A stretch of 51,969 nt of DNA from a virus: positions 1 through 51,969 of IMG/VR virus record IMGVR_UViG_3300020214_000019; one strand, given 5' to 3'. This document shows positions 42,778 through 50,433 of the stretch, piece after piece; positions within the stretch are counted from its first letter, which is position 1, and each line of letters opens with the position of its first letter. The position numbers and the translations under genes were made by a program. The notes under the pieces are model-generated. The model searched no databases. It had not been told where the DNA came from and saw only the letters and a list, made by a program, of their open reading frames with translations.

Positions 42778-42805
42778 GGTATTGGGGCAGAAATGTCCCA
42801 ATACT
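42778..42805 (+). promoter_or_regulatory. GNRA-tetraloop hairpin after the SSB gene
   Basis: Eleven pairs (GTATTGGGGCA / TGTCCCAATAC, one G-U), extended by another G-U, closed by a GAAA tetraloop. There is no U-run after it, so it is not a standard terminator. It lies between the SSB stop (42767) and the next start (42822) and may stabilise the mRNA end or bind a protein. Confidence 0.6.
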
Positions 42806-42821
42806 CTAAATTAGGACGACA

Positions 42822-43394
42822 ATGAGCAACAGTATACCTACAAAAGAGTTAGAGTTTAAAATTCTCGTGATTCCTCGTGGCACACCTAACCTTCCGCCTT
42901 TAAAGTTGGAAATGGATGAAATCTACAAGGCGGAAGGTAGGCTAAGTGAAGTCAGTATTGTATCACCATTAACTGCGCCAGAACTAATGGGCTATTTTAA
43001 TACCGTATGTAATTTGACTACTAAGTACATTTCATGGATTGAATATGAAATGTTAGTAGCTCAAAAGCATTACGAATTAGCTAAATCTACTGTTATTTTA
43101 GATAAAATGCCAGATGAGATTAACCGTTACAAAAATAGCGGCATGAAAGCTAATGAGGACTTTAGAAGCGCCCTTATTGCTAGAGATCCTGAATGCTCTG
43201 TATTTCTTGACAAAATAAATCAATTAACAGCCGTTAAAAGCCTTCTTGAGAACAAAACTAGAAGTTTTGTAAGAGCTTATAATGCTTCCAGGTCTATCTG
43301 GGAAAGAAGAATTGGGGCTCCTACCCCAAACTTTAATGGGACCGTTGGAGCATCTTCTAATAATTTGATGGGTGCCCCTGAAGAAGATTATTGA
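42822..43394 (+). CDS. UvsY-like recombination mediator (tentative)
   Basis: A 190-residue helical protein. A central region (KYISWIEYEMLVAQKHYELA, later DPECSVFLDKINQLTAVKSL, LLENKTRSFVRAYNASRSIW) follows the layout of T4 UvsY, in which K.S.W....Y......A and later helices contact SSB and UvsX. It lies between SSB and RecA/UvsX, as expected for a mediator. Sequence similarity is weak. Confidence 0.4.
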   Translation: MSNSIPTKELEFKILVIPRGTPNLPPLKLEMDEIYKAEGRLSEVSIVSPLTAPELMGYFNTVCNLTTKYISWIEYEMLVAQKHYELAKSTVILDKMPDEINRYKNSGMKANEDFRSALIARDPECSVFLDKINQLTAVKSLLENKTRSFVRAYNASRSIWERRIGAPTPNFNGTVGASSNNLMGAPEEDY

Positions 43395-43402
43395 TATTTA
43401 TT

Positions 43403-43465
43403 ATGAAAACTTGTAGAAGAGGTTGTAACCCCTACCATCGACATGGCATTAGCGATGATGGATAA
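43403..43465 (+). CDS. Putative 20-aa Cys/His peptide
   Basis: MKTCRRGCNPYHRHGISDDG encodes a compact CxxxC...HxH pattern that could bind zinc. It overlaps the next ORF (43443) in another frame. Plausible but tiny and without a clear ribosome site. Confidence 0.25.
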   Translation: MKTCRRGCNPYHRHGISDDG

Positions 43466-43760
43466 AAAAGTATTAGACGGATTATTGAGCGAAAAAAATG
43501 ATTTTGTTGTTGATGACATAACGGGAGGAACTGGAAGATTTATGTTCCATCTCGCTAAAGCCTTAGAAAATAAATCTCAGAACAAATCTTGTGGTAAATG
43601 CACTAGAAAACTTTTGTGCAAACACTGTAATGCCGGACTTGGATACTTTAAAGATAACGAAAATATTCTTTTAAAATCAGTAGAATACTTAAAATCATAC
43701 AAAAAAACAGAAGATAATTGCAAAAATCAACAAAATACTTTAAAATCAGTAATTGAGTAA
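43443..43760 (+). CDS. Zinc-knuckle protein, 105 aa
   Basis: SCGKCTRKLLCKHCNAG (about 49-65) is a two-pair zinc knuckle. The start is uncertain (ATG at 43443, 43455 or 43458, none with a good ribosome site). It is directly upstream of the RecA/UvsX gene. Function unknown. Confidence 0.55.
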   Translation: MALAMMDKKVLDGLLSEKNDFVVDDITGGTGRFMFHLAKALENKSQNKSCGKCTRKLLCKHCNAGLGYFKDNENILLKSVEYLKSYKKTEDNCKNQQNTLKSVIE

Positions 43761-43781
43761 AAGACACATATTGGAGGCAGC

Positions 43782-44843
43782 ATGGGCAATAAATTTATGT
43801 CAAAGCTTAGAAATATGGAAGGTGCGGTTCAGGATAATTACGACCCCTTGATTAACTGCGCTCAATCACCTTCCCCCAGCGTCAATTGGGCTTTTGGCGT
43901 ACCTGGTCACGGATTGCCTTATGGATATGCTGCCATCCTTTACGGACCACCTAAAGGCGGTAAATCAATCATTTGTAACGCTATGGTAGGACAAATGCAC
44001 CAAAATGACTCAGAAGCCATTGCAATCACGTTTAACACTGAATTAAGGGGTGAAATTCAAGCGAACTTGTCTCAACATAAAATATGGGGAATTGACTCTG
44101 AACGTTTCGTTGTTTACGATGTCAACCAGCCAGAATACATTTTTGATAGAATTGAAAATGATATCAGTGCTTTATGTCAAGAAGGTGCGAAGATTAAAAT
44201 GATCATCATTGATTCGCTTAAAGGCATTCAAGGCCGAAGAGCTATGAACGCAACTTCTGTGATGACACAGCAGATCGGTGATGAAGCTGCAACATTGCAA
44301 GACGGCCTAAAACGCATTCTTCCAATAATCCGTAAACATAAAATAGCCCTTCTTATGACCACCCACGTAAGAGCTGAACTTGATCAAAAAGAACAGATGC
44401 GTGGTAAAACTGTTAAAATGGCTGGAGCTTGGGCTTCTAAGCATATGGCAGAATTCTTTATTTATATTGAGCCTAATCGTTCAAAAGATGGTCGTGTAAC
44501 ACTTACTGGCGAAGAGTTTTTAGATGAAGAACGTAAAGACTTCATGGACAAAGCTGAGAAAACTGGTCACAAGATTAGATTTAGAGTAGAAGAAAGTTCT
44601 ATCGGTGTTTCTGGTAGAACTGCCGAATTTACTTTAGATTACCATAATGGTATTGTAAACACCCATGAAGAGGTTTTTGTATTAGCTAGAAATAGCGGTG
44701 TCCTACAAAGGCCAAACAACCAGACATATCAATATAAAGATCATACGTGGCGTGGTATTGCAAACTGTTTAACAGCTTTAAAGGAAAATAAAGAACTTAC
44801 TCAAGACATTCTTAGAGAAGTTTACGCTTTGGATATTAAATAA
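43782..44843 (+). CDS. RecA/UvsX-type recombinase
   Basis: A 353-residue RecA-fold ATPase with Walker A GPPKGGKS (55-62), an acidic residue in ITFNTELRGE near the catalytic Glu site, Walker B KMIIIDSLKGI and a loop RRAMNATSVMTQQIGDEA followed by LLMTTHVRAE. This is the phage UvsX-like pattern: the protein pairs DNA and drives recombination-dependent replication with the SSB upstream. Strong GGAGG at 43773-43777. Length is near T4 UvsX (391). Confidence 0.85.
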   Translation: MGNKFMSKLRNMEGAVQDNYDPLINCAQSPSPSVNWAFGVPGHGLPYGYAAILYGPPKGGKSIICNAMVGQMHQNDSEAIAITFNTELRGEIQANLSQHKIWGIDSERFVVYDVNQPEYIFDRIENDISALCQEGAKIKMIIIDSLKGIQGRRAMNATSVMTQQIGDEAATLQDGLKRILPIIRKHKIALLMTTHVRAELDQKEQMRGKTVKMAGAWASKHMAEFFIYIEPNRSKDGRVTLTGEEFLDEERKDFMDKAEKTGHKIRFRVEESSIGVSGRTAEFTLDYHNGIVNTHEEVFVLARNSGVLQRPNNQTYQYKDHTWRGIANCLTALKENKELTQDILREVYALDIK

Positions 44844-44844
44844 T

Positions 44845-45045
44845 ATGAAATACCTTGTTTTTTACATTAAAAATTCAGAACCCAAAGTTAAGTCATTTGA
44901 AACTTTAGGTAGAGCTAGAGTTTTTGCCGATAAATTTAAAACAAACCTTGATACTGGTGATTGGATTGATTATATTATAAAAGGTGAATTCATTGAAGTT
45001 TATGATGGGTTGCCCGTGCTTAAAAACTTAACTAAAAGTAAATAA
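44845..45045 (+). CDS. Hypothetical protein, 66 aa
   Basis: A small alpha/beta protein (FYIKNSEPKVKSFETLGRAR) whose ATG lies 1 base after the recombinase stop. Not recognised. Confidence 0.55.
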   Translation: MKYLVFYIKNSEPKVKSFETLGRARVFADKFKTNLDTGDWIDYIIKGEFIEVYDGLPVLKNLTKSK

Positions 45046-45050
45046 GTACT

Positions 45051-45932
45051 ATGAGATCAAGAAAAAAAGAAAAAACTGAAAAATACTCACAATTTATAAC
45101 AAAAGATGGCATATACCAGCCAACTGGTAATCCAGTTTTGTTAACAGAACTACCACCTAATATTTATGTTGTTAATGCTAACATGGCTGGTGAAATTAAT
45201 TTTACCGTTAAAGACGTGTTAACTTCAAAATATATTGATTTGCCGACAATGGTAACATCAGAAGTGATTTCTGATATAGAAACCTTTTGGAAAATGGAAA
45301 CCAAAGCTAAATTTGATAAGTTTGGGCTTGTCTATAAACGTGGAACCATAATGCATGGAGAGCCTGGAACTGGTAAAACTTGTACAGTTTTCAAAGTTAT
45401 CTCAAGTGTAGTAGAAATGGGTGGAATTGCTATATATAATCCAGATCCCTATGCATTTTCCGAAGCTGTTAAGATACTGCATTCTATACAAGGCGAAACT
45501 CCTATTGTATGCGTATTTGAAGAATTTGACAGATACTGTCGTTCAGGAGAGTACCTGTCTTTACTGGACGGTGATTTACAAGTTCCTGGCATCTACTATC
45601 TAGCCACTACAAACCATATAGACAAGATACCCCCGTCTATCAAAAATAGACCTAGTAGATTTGCTAAAGTAATTGAAGTTGGCAAACCTGACAAAATGGC
45701 TAGAGCTACTTACGTTAAAAGTTTTTTTGAAAATATTTCTGATTTAGATCTTAATACTTGGGTTAAAAACACTGAAGATATGGTACTAGATCAAATTAAA
45801 GATATGATTATCGGTGTTGAATGCTTTGATGAAACCATGGATTCAGCCAGAGAAAAAGCATACTCCGTAATTCCAGAAGAAGACGAAAACGAATATAATA
45901 ATTTTGACGATAAGGATTACGACGGAAATTAA
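45051..45932 (+). CDS. AAA+ ATPase
   Basis: A 293-residue AAA+ protein with Walker A GEPGTGKT (103-110), Walker B VCVFEEFDR (an Asp-to-Glu change at the usual DE), sensor-1-like YLATTNHIDKIPPSI and arginine-finger-like RPSRFAKVIEVGKPD. It resembles FtsH/BCS1-type AAA modules more than clamp-loader subunits. It may be a clamp-loader-like or disassembly ATPase of the replication cluster. Confidence 0.8.
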   Translation: MRSRKKEKTEKYSQFITKDGIYQPTGNPVLLTELPPNIYVVNANMAGEINFTVKDVLTSKYIDLPTMVTSEVISDIETFWKMETKAKFDKFGLVYKRGTIMHGEPGTGKTCTVFKVISSVVEMGGIAIYNPDPYAFSEAVKILHSIQGETPIVCVFEEFDRYCRSGEYLSLLDGDLQVPGIYYLATTNHIDKIPPSIKNRPSRFAKVIEVGKPDKMARATYVKSFFENISDLDLNTWVKNTEDMVLDQIKDMIIGVECFDETMDSAREKAYSVIPEEDENEYNNFDDKDYDGN

Positions 45933-45935
45933 AGT

Positions 45936-46175
45936 ATGAGAAGGGTATTTAGATTTTTTATTTTAGGTTTTTTGTTTCATGTAATTTTATCTGAATCATA
46001 TTATATTTGGCAAATGAAGCAAACTGACTATTGCGAAGAGAATGGTGTAGATTTACACAATTCACATAAAGAGGAATGTATAGAAGAAATACTTAAATGG
46101 CCACCCCCGTTTTTTGTTAGCCCAAGGCTTTACATCTATTTTAAATACAAAAATATTAAATATATAAACAGGTAA
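45936..46175 (+). CDS. Membrane-associated protein, 79 aa
   Basis: The N-terminus is a signal/anchor segment (RRVFRFFILGFLFHVILSES) followed by a polar part with three Cys-containing segments. Its start is 3 bases after the AAA+ stop. Unknown; it marks the start of the accessory region. Confidence 0.55.
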   Translation: MRRVFRFFILGFLFHVILSESYYIWQMKQTDYCEENGVDLHNSHKEECIEEILKWPPPFFVSPRLYIYFKYKNIKYINR

Positions 46176-46185
46176 AGGTTAGTTT

Positions 46186-46272
46186 ATGTTATTGAAAATA
46201 TTTGTAGTTTATTTTACTATAAAAGTAATTATAGGTTTTGTTTTTATAATTAAACAATTAAACAAGCTTTGA
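46186..46272 (+). CDS. Small membrane peptide, 28 aa
   Basis: ATG 46186 to TGA 46272: almost entirely hydrophobic (MLLKIFVVYFTIKVIIGFVF) with a polar tail. A ribosome site AGGTAAAGG lies upstream. One base separates its stop from the next start. Confidence 0.4.
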   Translation: MLLKIFVVYFTIKVIIGFVFIIKQLNKL

Positions 46273-46273
46273 A

Positions 46274-46804
46274 ATGAAGAAAAAAACAGACAACAGTTTA
46301 AATTTAGTTTCTGCGGCAATAAGATTGTTGTTCATGATTTCTGTATTAAATTTAATAAGTTGCGGTAAAAATAGCATTTATTGGCCAGCTAACATAGGCG
46401 GGTTTTCTAATTTTAACAAAACTGAACAGGACAGTATTATTGGCGCAATTAACGATTTAAATATTAGAAGTCCAAGACCCCTTTTAAGCTTTACTAACGA
46501 ATATCCAGAAAATCAAAAAATTTACTTTAAAATGATGGATCAAGATCTTGAAAAACAAAACGGCAATGTAACAGTAGCACAAGCGTATATACAATTAAAC
46601 AAATGCACCATAGAAATTTTCCCTTCAGCGTTTGATTCGGACATATTAAAATTTGTAATATGGCATGAACTAGGTCATTGTTCTGGATTAGAACATTCCG
46701 AAAGCAGCAAAGATATAATGTATTGGCTTGTAAATCCTCCCTCCTCATATGACCAAATGTCTGTAGATAGATTCTTATTAAATTTAAGTAAATCGTTGAA
46801 ATAA
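46274..46804 (+). CDS. Matrixin-like zinc metalloprotease, lipoprotein
   Basis: A 176-residue protein. A signal with lipobox LISC (Cys30) is followed by a small zincin with HELGHCSGLEH (His131, Glu132, His135, His141) and a likely Met-turn, DIMYW (Met149). The HExGHxxGxxH plus Met layout is that of matrixins/metzincins. As a lipoprotein it should act in the periplasm or at the cell surface, for example on envelope proteins or for superinfection exclusion. This is the second predicted lipoprotein protease of the window (the first is at 2552). Confidence 0.8.
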   Translation: MKKKTDNSLNLVSAAIRLLFMISVLNLISCGKNSIYWPANIGGFSNFNKTEQDSIIGAINDLNIRSPRPLLSFTNEYPENQKIYFKMMDQDLEKQNGNVTVAQAYIQLNKCTIEIFPSAFDSDILKFVIWHELGHCSGLEHSESSKDIMYWLVNPPSSYDQMSVDRFLLNLSKSLK

Positions 46805-46835
46805 TTAAAATTTGCTATATTGCTTTTGTTTTTTT

Positions 46836-46859
46836 ATTGTGTTACACTAGTAACACAAT
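46836..46859. promoter_or_regulatory. Perfect 10-bp inverted repeat before the NTase/oxygenase pair
   Basis: ATTGTGTTAC, ACTA, GTAACACAAT, 25 bases upstream of ATG 46884. It is preceded by a T-run and followed by AATAAAG, so it lacks the U-tract of a plus-strand terminator and looks like a repressor site. Confidence 0.5.
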
Positions 46860-46883
46860 AAAGTTAAACTGTAATAAGTTAAA

Positions 46884-47774
46884 ATGAAATTATTAACAAA
46901 AATTATTGATTTTTTATGGATTTTTAATTTTATAGTAAAAACCTCGATAAAAAAAATTTTTTTTATCAAAAAAAATACGCCAGACATATACCATGCAGAT
47001 AAATTTGGGTTTTTTTATAATCAGAGTGATATAAGATATGTTCCAGCAACCTTGCTATGGGACATATTAAAAATATGCAGAGTTATTTATTTATTAAACA
47101 AAAACAATTTTGTTTCTATTTATTTACGGGGCGGCATTTCCACTGGAAATTTCACAAAAAACATAAGCGACTTAGATTTAATTTTAATTTGCGACAATTT
47201 AGATTTGTGTAAGCCGTCGGTTGATTACATCGCTAAAAATGTACATTTTTTATCTAAAAAATATATAAAAGTAGACATAAGCATAATAAATTATAAGGAT
47301 TTAGTTAATGATTCCATAGAACCAAAAACAAAATTAATTTTTAATATGCAGTCGACCCATATATTTGGAAAAAAAATTAAAATGGAGGGCAGGGTTTCTA
47401 AGAATAACCCAGATCTTTGGACGTTTTTCTCTTCGTTTTTAATAAATTCTAGGCAAGAAATAGTTCAATCATTAAACAGTTTAGATCAGTATAATGAAAG
47501 CGAAAGAAAAAAGGTTATGGGTCAATTAATTAAAACAATTGTTCGTGGAAGTTTTGAACGAATATATAAATTTGAACCAATCTATACAAAAAACCTAATT
47601 CATATAATAAGGATTTACGAAAAAACTAAAAAGTCTTTGACGGACTTAGAAAAACAACATATAAAAAAATGTTCGGAATTGGTTCGTTTTTTGGGATCGG
47701 ACGTTAAAGATCAAAATGATTTAATTAGGTTTAAATCGTTAGTTTTTGATATTTTAAATAATTTTAGTTTATGA
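46884..47774 (+). CDS. Nucleotidyltransferase-fold protein
   Basis: A 296-residue protein with the minimal NTase signature LRGGISTGNFTKNISDLDLI (81-100): Gly-Gly-x-Ser followed by Asp96 and Asp98, and a third acidic residue in KVDISIINYKDL (Asp131). The N-terminal 30 residues are hydrophobic and Lys-rich. The C-terminal half is helical. NTases of this type add a nucleotide to a protein, RNA or small molecule (MNT/HEPN systems, drug modifiers). It overlaps the oxygenase gene by 4 bases (ATGA), so both proteins are likely made together. Confidence 0.75.
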   Translation: MKLLTKIIDFLWIFNFIVKTSIKKIFFIKKNTPDIYHADKFGFFYNQSDIRYVPATLLWDILKICRVIYLLNKNNFVSIYLRGGISTGNFTKNISDLDLILICDNLDLCKPSVDYIAKNVHFLSKKYIKVDISIINYKDLVNDSIEPKTKLIFNMQSTHIFGKKIKMEGRVSKNNPDLWTFFSSFLINSRQEIVQSLNSLDQYNESERKKVMGQLIKTIVRGSFERIYKFEPIYTKNLIHIIRIYEKTKKSLTDLEKQHIKKCSELVRFLGSDVKDQNDLIRFKSLVFDILNNFSL

Positions 47775-48364
47775 AAAACCTTTTAGATTACAAAAAAAGA
47801 ATAATAAATTCTTATTTCAACAAAGATATTGTTATAAACAATGATATTGTTTTAATCAAAAACACCCTTTCTAAAGAAACCATGAGTATTTTGAATAAAG
47901 ACATAAGCCTAATAAAAGATTGGAATACAGTCTTTGTTAAAGATGAACAAATTAAAAAGGAAACTACCAAAATACATTTTATTAAAAACACTGAAGTAGA
48001 CAATAAATTATTTGAAACAACAAAAGAAATTTTAGAAATATATTCAATATTTTATCCAGAAATTAAAAATTTAATAAATGGCGATCAGGGATACAGATAT
48101 AACTTCTATTTTAATGGAACAGGGTATTATCATCATACAGATTGTTCTAAGCTGTCCCCCGTTTTAAGGGAACGCGTTGTATCTTGTGTGATTCAATTAA
48201 ATTCCGATTATGAGGGTGGCGTTCTTGAGTTTCCAAATCAAAATTTTAGGGTTAAACTGGGGCAGGGGGATGTAATACTTTTTCCATCAATACATACACA
48301 TCCACATACCGTACATCCAGTTACAAACGGACAAAGAAAAAACGTAGTAACTTGGTTTGTTTAG
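47771..48364 (+). CDS. 2-oxoglutarate/Fe(II) dioxygenase (prolyl-hydroxylase-like)
   Basis: A 197-residue dioxygenase with the HxD...H facial triad: YYHHTDCSKLS (His122, Asp124) and VHPVTNGQRKNVVTWF (His182, with Arg189 placed to bind 2-oxoglutarate). YEGGVLEFPNQ and the GQGDVILFPS strand complete the prolyl-4-hydroxylase pattern. It would hydroxylate a protein, nucleic acid or small molecule. Translationally coupled to the NTase at 46884. Substrate unknown. Confidence 0.88.
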   Translation: MKNLLDYKKRIINSYFNKDIVINNDIVLIKNTLSKETMSILNKDISLIKDWNTVFVKDEQIKKETTKIHFIKNTEVDNKLFETTKEILEIYSIFYPEIKNLINGDQGYRYNFYFNGTGYYHHTDCSKLSPVLRERVVSCVIQLNSDYEGGVLEFPNQNFRVKLGQGDVILFPSIHTHPHTVHPVTNGQRKNVVTWFV

Positions 48365-48404
48365 TTTAACGTTAAATAATTGAAATAATTACGTTTTATC
48401 TATA

Positions 48405-48432
48405 TTGATTTTAATTGATATTTTGATATAAT
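48405..48432 (+). promoter_or_regulatory. Sigma-70-like promoter for a probably leaderless gene
   Basis: TTGATT (48405-48410), a 16-base spacer, TATAAT (48427-48432). The start should be near 48439, essentially at ATG 48440, and no ribosome site is seen. Confidence 0.6.
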
Positions 48433-48439
48433 ACTATTT

Positions 48440-48673
48440 ATGAACGAAAACGATAAAGTAAAAGTATACGGGTTTGGCCGTATAGAATTGTCCAATTTTT
48501 TTGTTTTTTTGGATGGCGAAACGGCAGATGTCTTAGAAGTAAACGATAACGCAAATAGCGTGTGGGTTAACGTTAAAGGCAGGGGTAAAATTTTGGTTCA
48601 TGCAAGGCAATGTGAAGAAGATAGTACATTTAAAAATGTTTTAAATATGTTTAGAAAGGACAAGGAATCGTGA
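48440..48673 (+). CDS. Small beta-rich protein, 77 aa
   Basis: A 77-residue protein with an SH3/KOW-like strand pattern (FVFLDGETADVLEVNDNANS, then VWVNVKGRGKILVH). The ATG follows a perfect TATAAT by 7 bases without a ribosome site, implying leaderless translation. Unknown. Confidence 0.6.
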   Translation: MNENDKVKVYGFGRIELSNFFVFLDGETADVLEVNDNANSVWVNVKGRGKILVHARQCEEDSTFKNVLNMFRKDKES

Positions 48674-48873
48674 ATTACCAACTTTACGATACTTTAATGT
48701 TAGTATTTATTACTGCATTTAGTTTTATAGAAATGTTTTTTTCTGTATATGACCACAGAAAAGATATTAAACGTGTAACTAAAAAAGTTATCAAAAGATT
48801 TAAAAAGAGGAAAAGAAGGAACAAGCCCAAATTAAAACTTGTATCAGAAGATCGATCAGTAAGTAATTATTAA
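48670..48873 (+). CDS. Membrane protein with basic tail, 67 aa
   Basis: A GTG start at 48670 with AAGGA upstream, overlapping the previous stop. One hydrophobic span (LYDTLMLVFITAFSFIEMFF) is followed by a very basic tail (KKVIKRFKKRKRRNKPKLKL) that could bind nucleic acid or phospholipid head groups. Confidence 0.6.
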   Translation: MNYQLYDTLMLVFITAFSFIEMFFSVYDHRKDIKRVTKKVIKRFKKRKRRNKPKLKLVSEDRSVSNY

Positions 48874-48881
48874 GGGTTAAT

Positions 48882-49148
48882 ATGGAAGATCTATTTTTAG
48901 AAAATGAGTTTTATAAGCATAAAAAATTTAAAGATTTATGCATTAGAATTGCAAAGTTTACTGGCCGTGGAACTCAAGGACTATATTTCAATATTGAGTA
49001 TTGGAATTTGGGTTGCATGGGCAGGCCATGGCAAATTGGCAAGTCGTATAATTTTTTAATTAAATATGAAGATGTTGAAAATTGGGACATTATTGAAGAA
49101 GACGAGTTTTTCTCACCCAGACCTAAAAGCCACTTATACGACGCATGA
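48882..49148 (+). CDS. Hypothetical protein, 88 aa
   Basis: An aromatic-rich 88-residue protein (YFNIEYWNLGCMGRPWQIGK). It overlaps the Mom-like gene by 4 bases, so it may work with it. Family not recognised. Confidence 0.6.
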   Translation: MEDLFLENEFYKHKKFKDLCIRIAKFTGRGTQGLYFNIEYWNLGCMGRPWQIGKSYNFLIKYEDVENWDIIEEDEFFSPRPKSHLYDA

Positions 49149-49738
49149 GCACGAGAATTAAAAATTCCTTTTATATAAAAAAAATCGACTATGGTTTGGC
49201 CATGGATATTGTTATTAAAAACCATTATTTGCACAGAAAAGCTCCGTGTTCTTGTGCGTTTGGATTATTCAGCAAAACAAGCGAAGAAATAGAGGGTGTA
49301 ATAACTTATGGCGTGAGCTGTAGCTCAACTTTGCTAAAAGGCATATGTGGAGATAGCGAAAAAAATAATGTGTATGAATTGACTCGATTATGGGTGAGCG
49401 ATAAAGTCCCTAAAAACGGGGAAAGCTTTTTAATTGGCAATACTATAAAATTATTAGACAAAGAAATAATAGTTTCGTTTTCTGAAATTCAGCAGGGTCA
49501 TGTTGGTATTGTTTATCAGGCTACTAACTTTTATTACTGTGGATTAAGTGCTAAATTTAGAGATCCAAAAGTTAAAGGTTTAGAGCATCAACATCACGCA
49601 ACATATGCCCACGGTATGACCATGGAAGAAGTAAAACAAAAATATGGTGAATCTAACGTCTATTATATAGACAGGCCAAGAAAACATCGATATATATATT
49701 TTAATACAAAAGATCAAAAAAGAAAAAAAGAGCTTTAA
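49145..49738 (+). CDS. Mom-like DNA-modification acyltransferase
   Basis: A 197-residue protein resembling phage Mu Mom and relatives: KNHYLHRK (25-32), GVITYGVS, ELTRLWVSDKVPKNGES (79-95), SFSEIQQGHVGIVYQATNFY (111-130) and YCG, ending with KHRYIYF. In Mu, Mom adds a carbamoylmethyl group to adenine N6, shielding phage DNA from restriction. The similar layout suggests base modification, but the exact product is not predictable. The small coupled gene upstream could be a helper. Confidence 0.75.
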   Translation: MSTRIKNSFYIKKIDYGLAMDIVIKNHYLHRKAPCSCAFGLFSKTSEEIEGVITYGVSCSSTLLKGICGDSEKNNVYELTRLWVSDKVPKNGESFLIGNTIKLLDKEIIVSFSEIQQGHVGIVYQATNFYYCGLSAKFRDPKVKGLEHQHHATYAHGMTMEEVKQKYGESNVYYIDRPRKHRYIYFNTKDQKRKKEL

Positions 49739-49778
49739 GTAAACTTAAGTATAAAATACTTCCATACCCTAAAAAGAT

Positions 49779-50207
49779 ATGAAAATTAAAATTAAAAAAA
49801 CCCATCCAGATGCAGAATTACCTAAATATGCTAATCCAGGAGATGCTGGTTTAGATTTACAAGCAATGGTTTTTATAAAAGAATCCGATCTGTATACTGA
49901 ATTTGATACGGGAGTCGCCCTAGAGGTACCAGAAGGCTATGTTGGTTTGTTATTTCCAAGATCTAGCATGTCTAATTACGATTGTATGCTTGCAAATGCT
50001 GTTGGAGTGATAGATTCAGGGTATCGTGATAGTATTAAAGTCAGGATTAGAAAGTTAAATTTAACCAGTGAAGCCCCGCATTACAAAATAGGTGATAAAA
50101 TAGCTCAATTATTAATAGTCCCCTCCCCAAGAGGGGAAATAGTTGAAGTTAAAAAGCTGCCTAAAACAAAAAGAAACAAAAACGGTTTTGGGAGTTCTGG
50201 AAAATGA
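49779..50207 (+). CDS. dut: dUTPase
   Basis: A 142-residue trimeric dUTPase with all five motifs: NPGDAGLDL (I), PRSSMSN (II), GVIDSGYRDSIKVRI (III), KIGDKIAQLLIVP (IV) and the C-terminal FGSSGK (V). It hydrolyses dUTP to dUMP and PPi. The stop overlaps the next start by 4 bases. Confidence 0.96.
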   Translation: MKIKIKKTHPDAELPKYANPGDAGLDLQAMVFIKESDLYTEFDTGVALEVPEGYVGLLFPRSSMSNYDCMLANAVGVIDSGYRDSIKVRIRKLNLTSEAPHYKIGDKIAQLLIVPSPRGEIVEVKKLPKTKRNKNGFGSSGK

Positions 50208-50431
50208 AATATAAATTATTGATATTGTTAATTTTTTCATTAAATGTTTTTGCGAACAGTTGTCCAAAAACCGAAGTAAAAGTTTTTGATAATGTTAAAT
50301 GGACAAAACACGACGACGAAGTGCTAAAAAGGGCCAAAACAAGATGCCCATCTATATACAAAGGCTTGCCATGTTTAAAAAAATTTGAAAAAGTAAAAAA
50401 TAACACTTATCATGCTATTTGTGGTAAATAA
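50204..50431 (+). CDS. Secreted Cys-containing protein, 75 aa
   Basis: A signal peptide (MKYKLLILLIFSLNVFANS, with ANS as a probable cleavage site) is followed by about 55 residues with four Cys (SCPKTE, RCPSIY, LPCLKK, AICGK) and many Lys, probably two disulfides in the periplasm. It overlaps the dUTPase stop. It might be an envelope factor, an inhibitor or a superinfection-exclusion peptide. Confidence 0.65.
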   Translation: MKYKLLILLIFSLNVFANSCPKTEVKVFDNVKWTKHDDEVLKRAKTRCPSIYKGLPCLKKFEKVKNNTYHAICGK

Positions 50432-50433
50432 AT

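Noticed and set aside
46836-46859. Inverted repeat read as a rho-independent terminator
   Set aside because: No U-tract follows on the plus strand, and on the minus strand it is followed by A-rich RNA. An operator is more likely.
49747-49761. AAGTAT-AAA-ATACTT hairpin before dut
   Set aside because: Only 6 bp, AT-rich and with no T-run. It is expected by chance in this composition.
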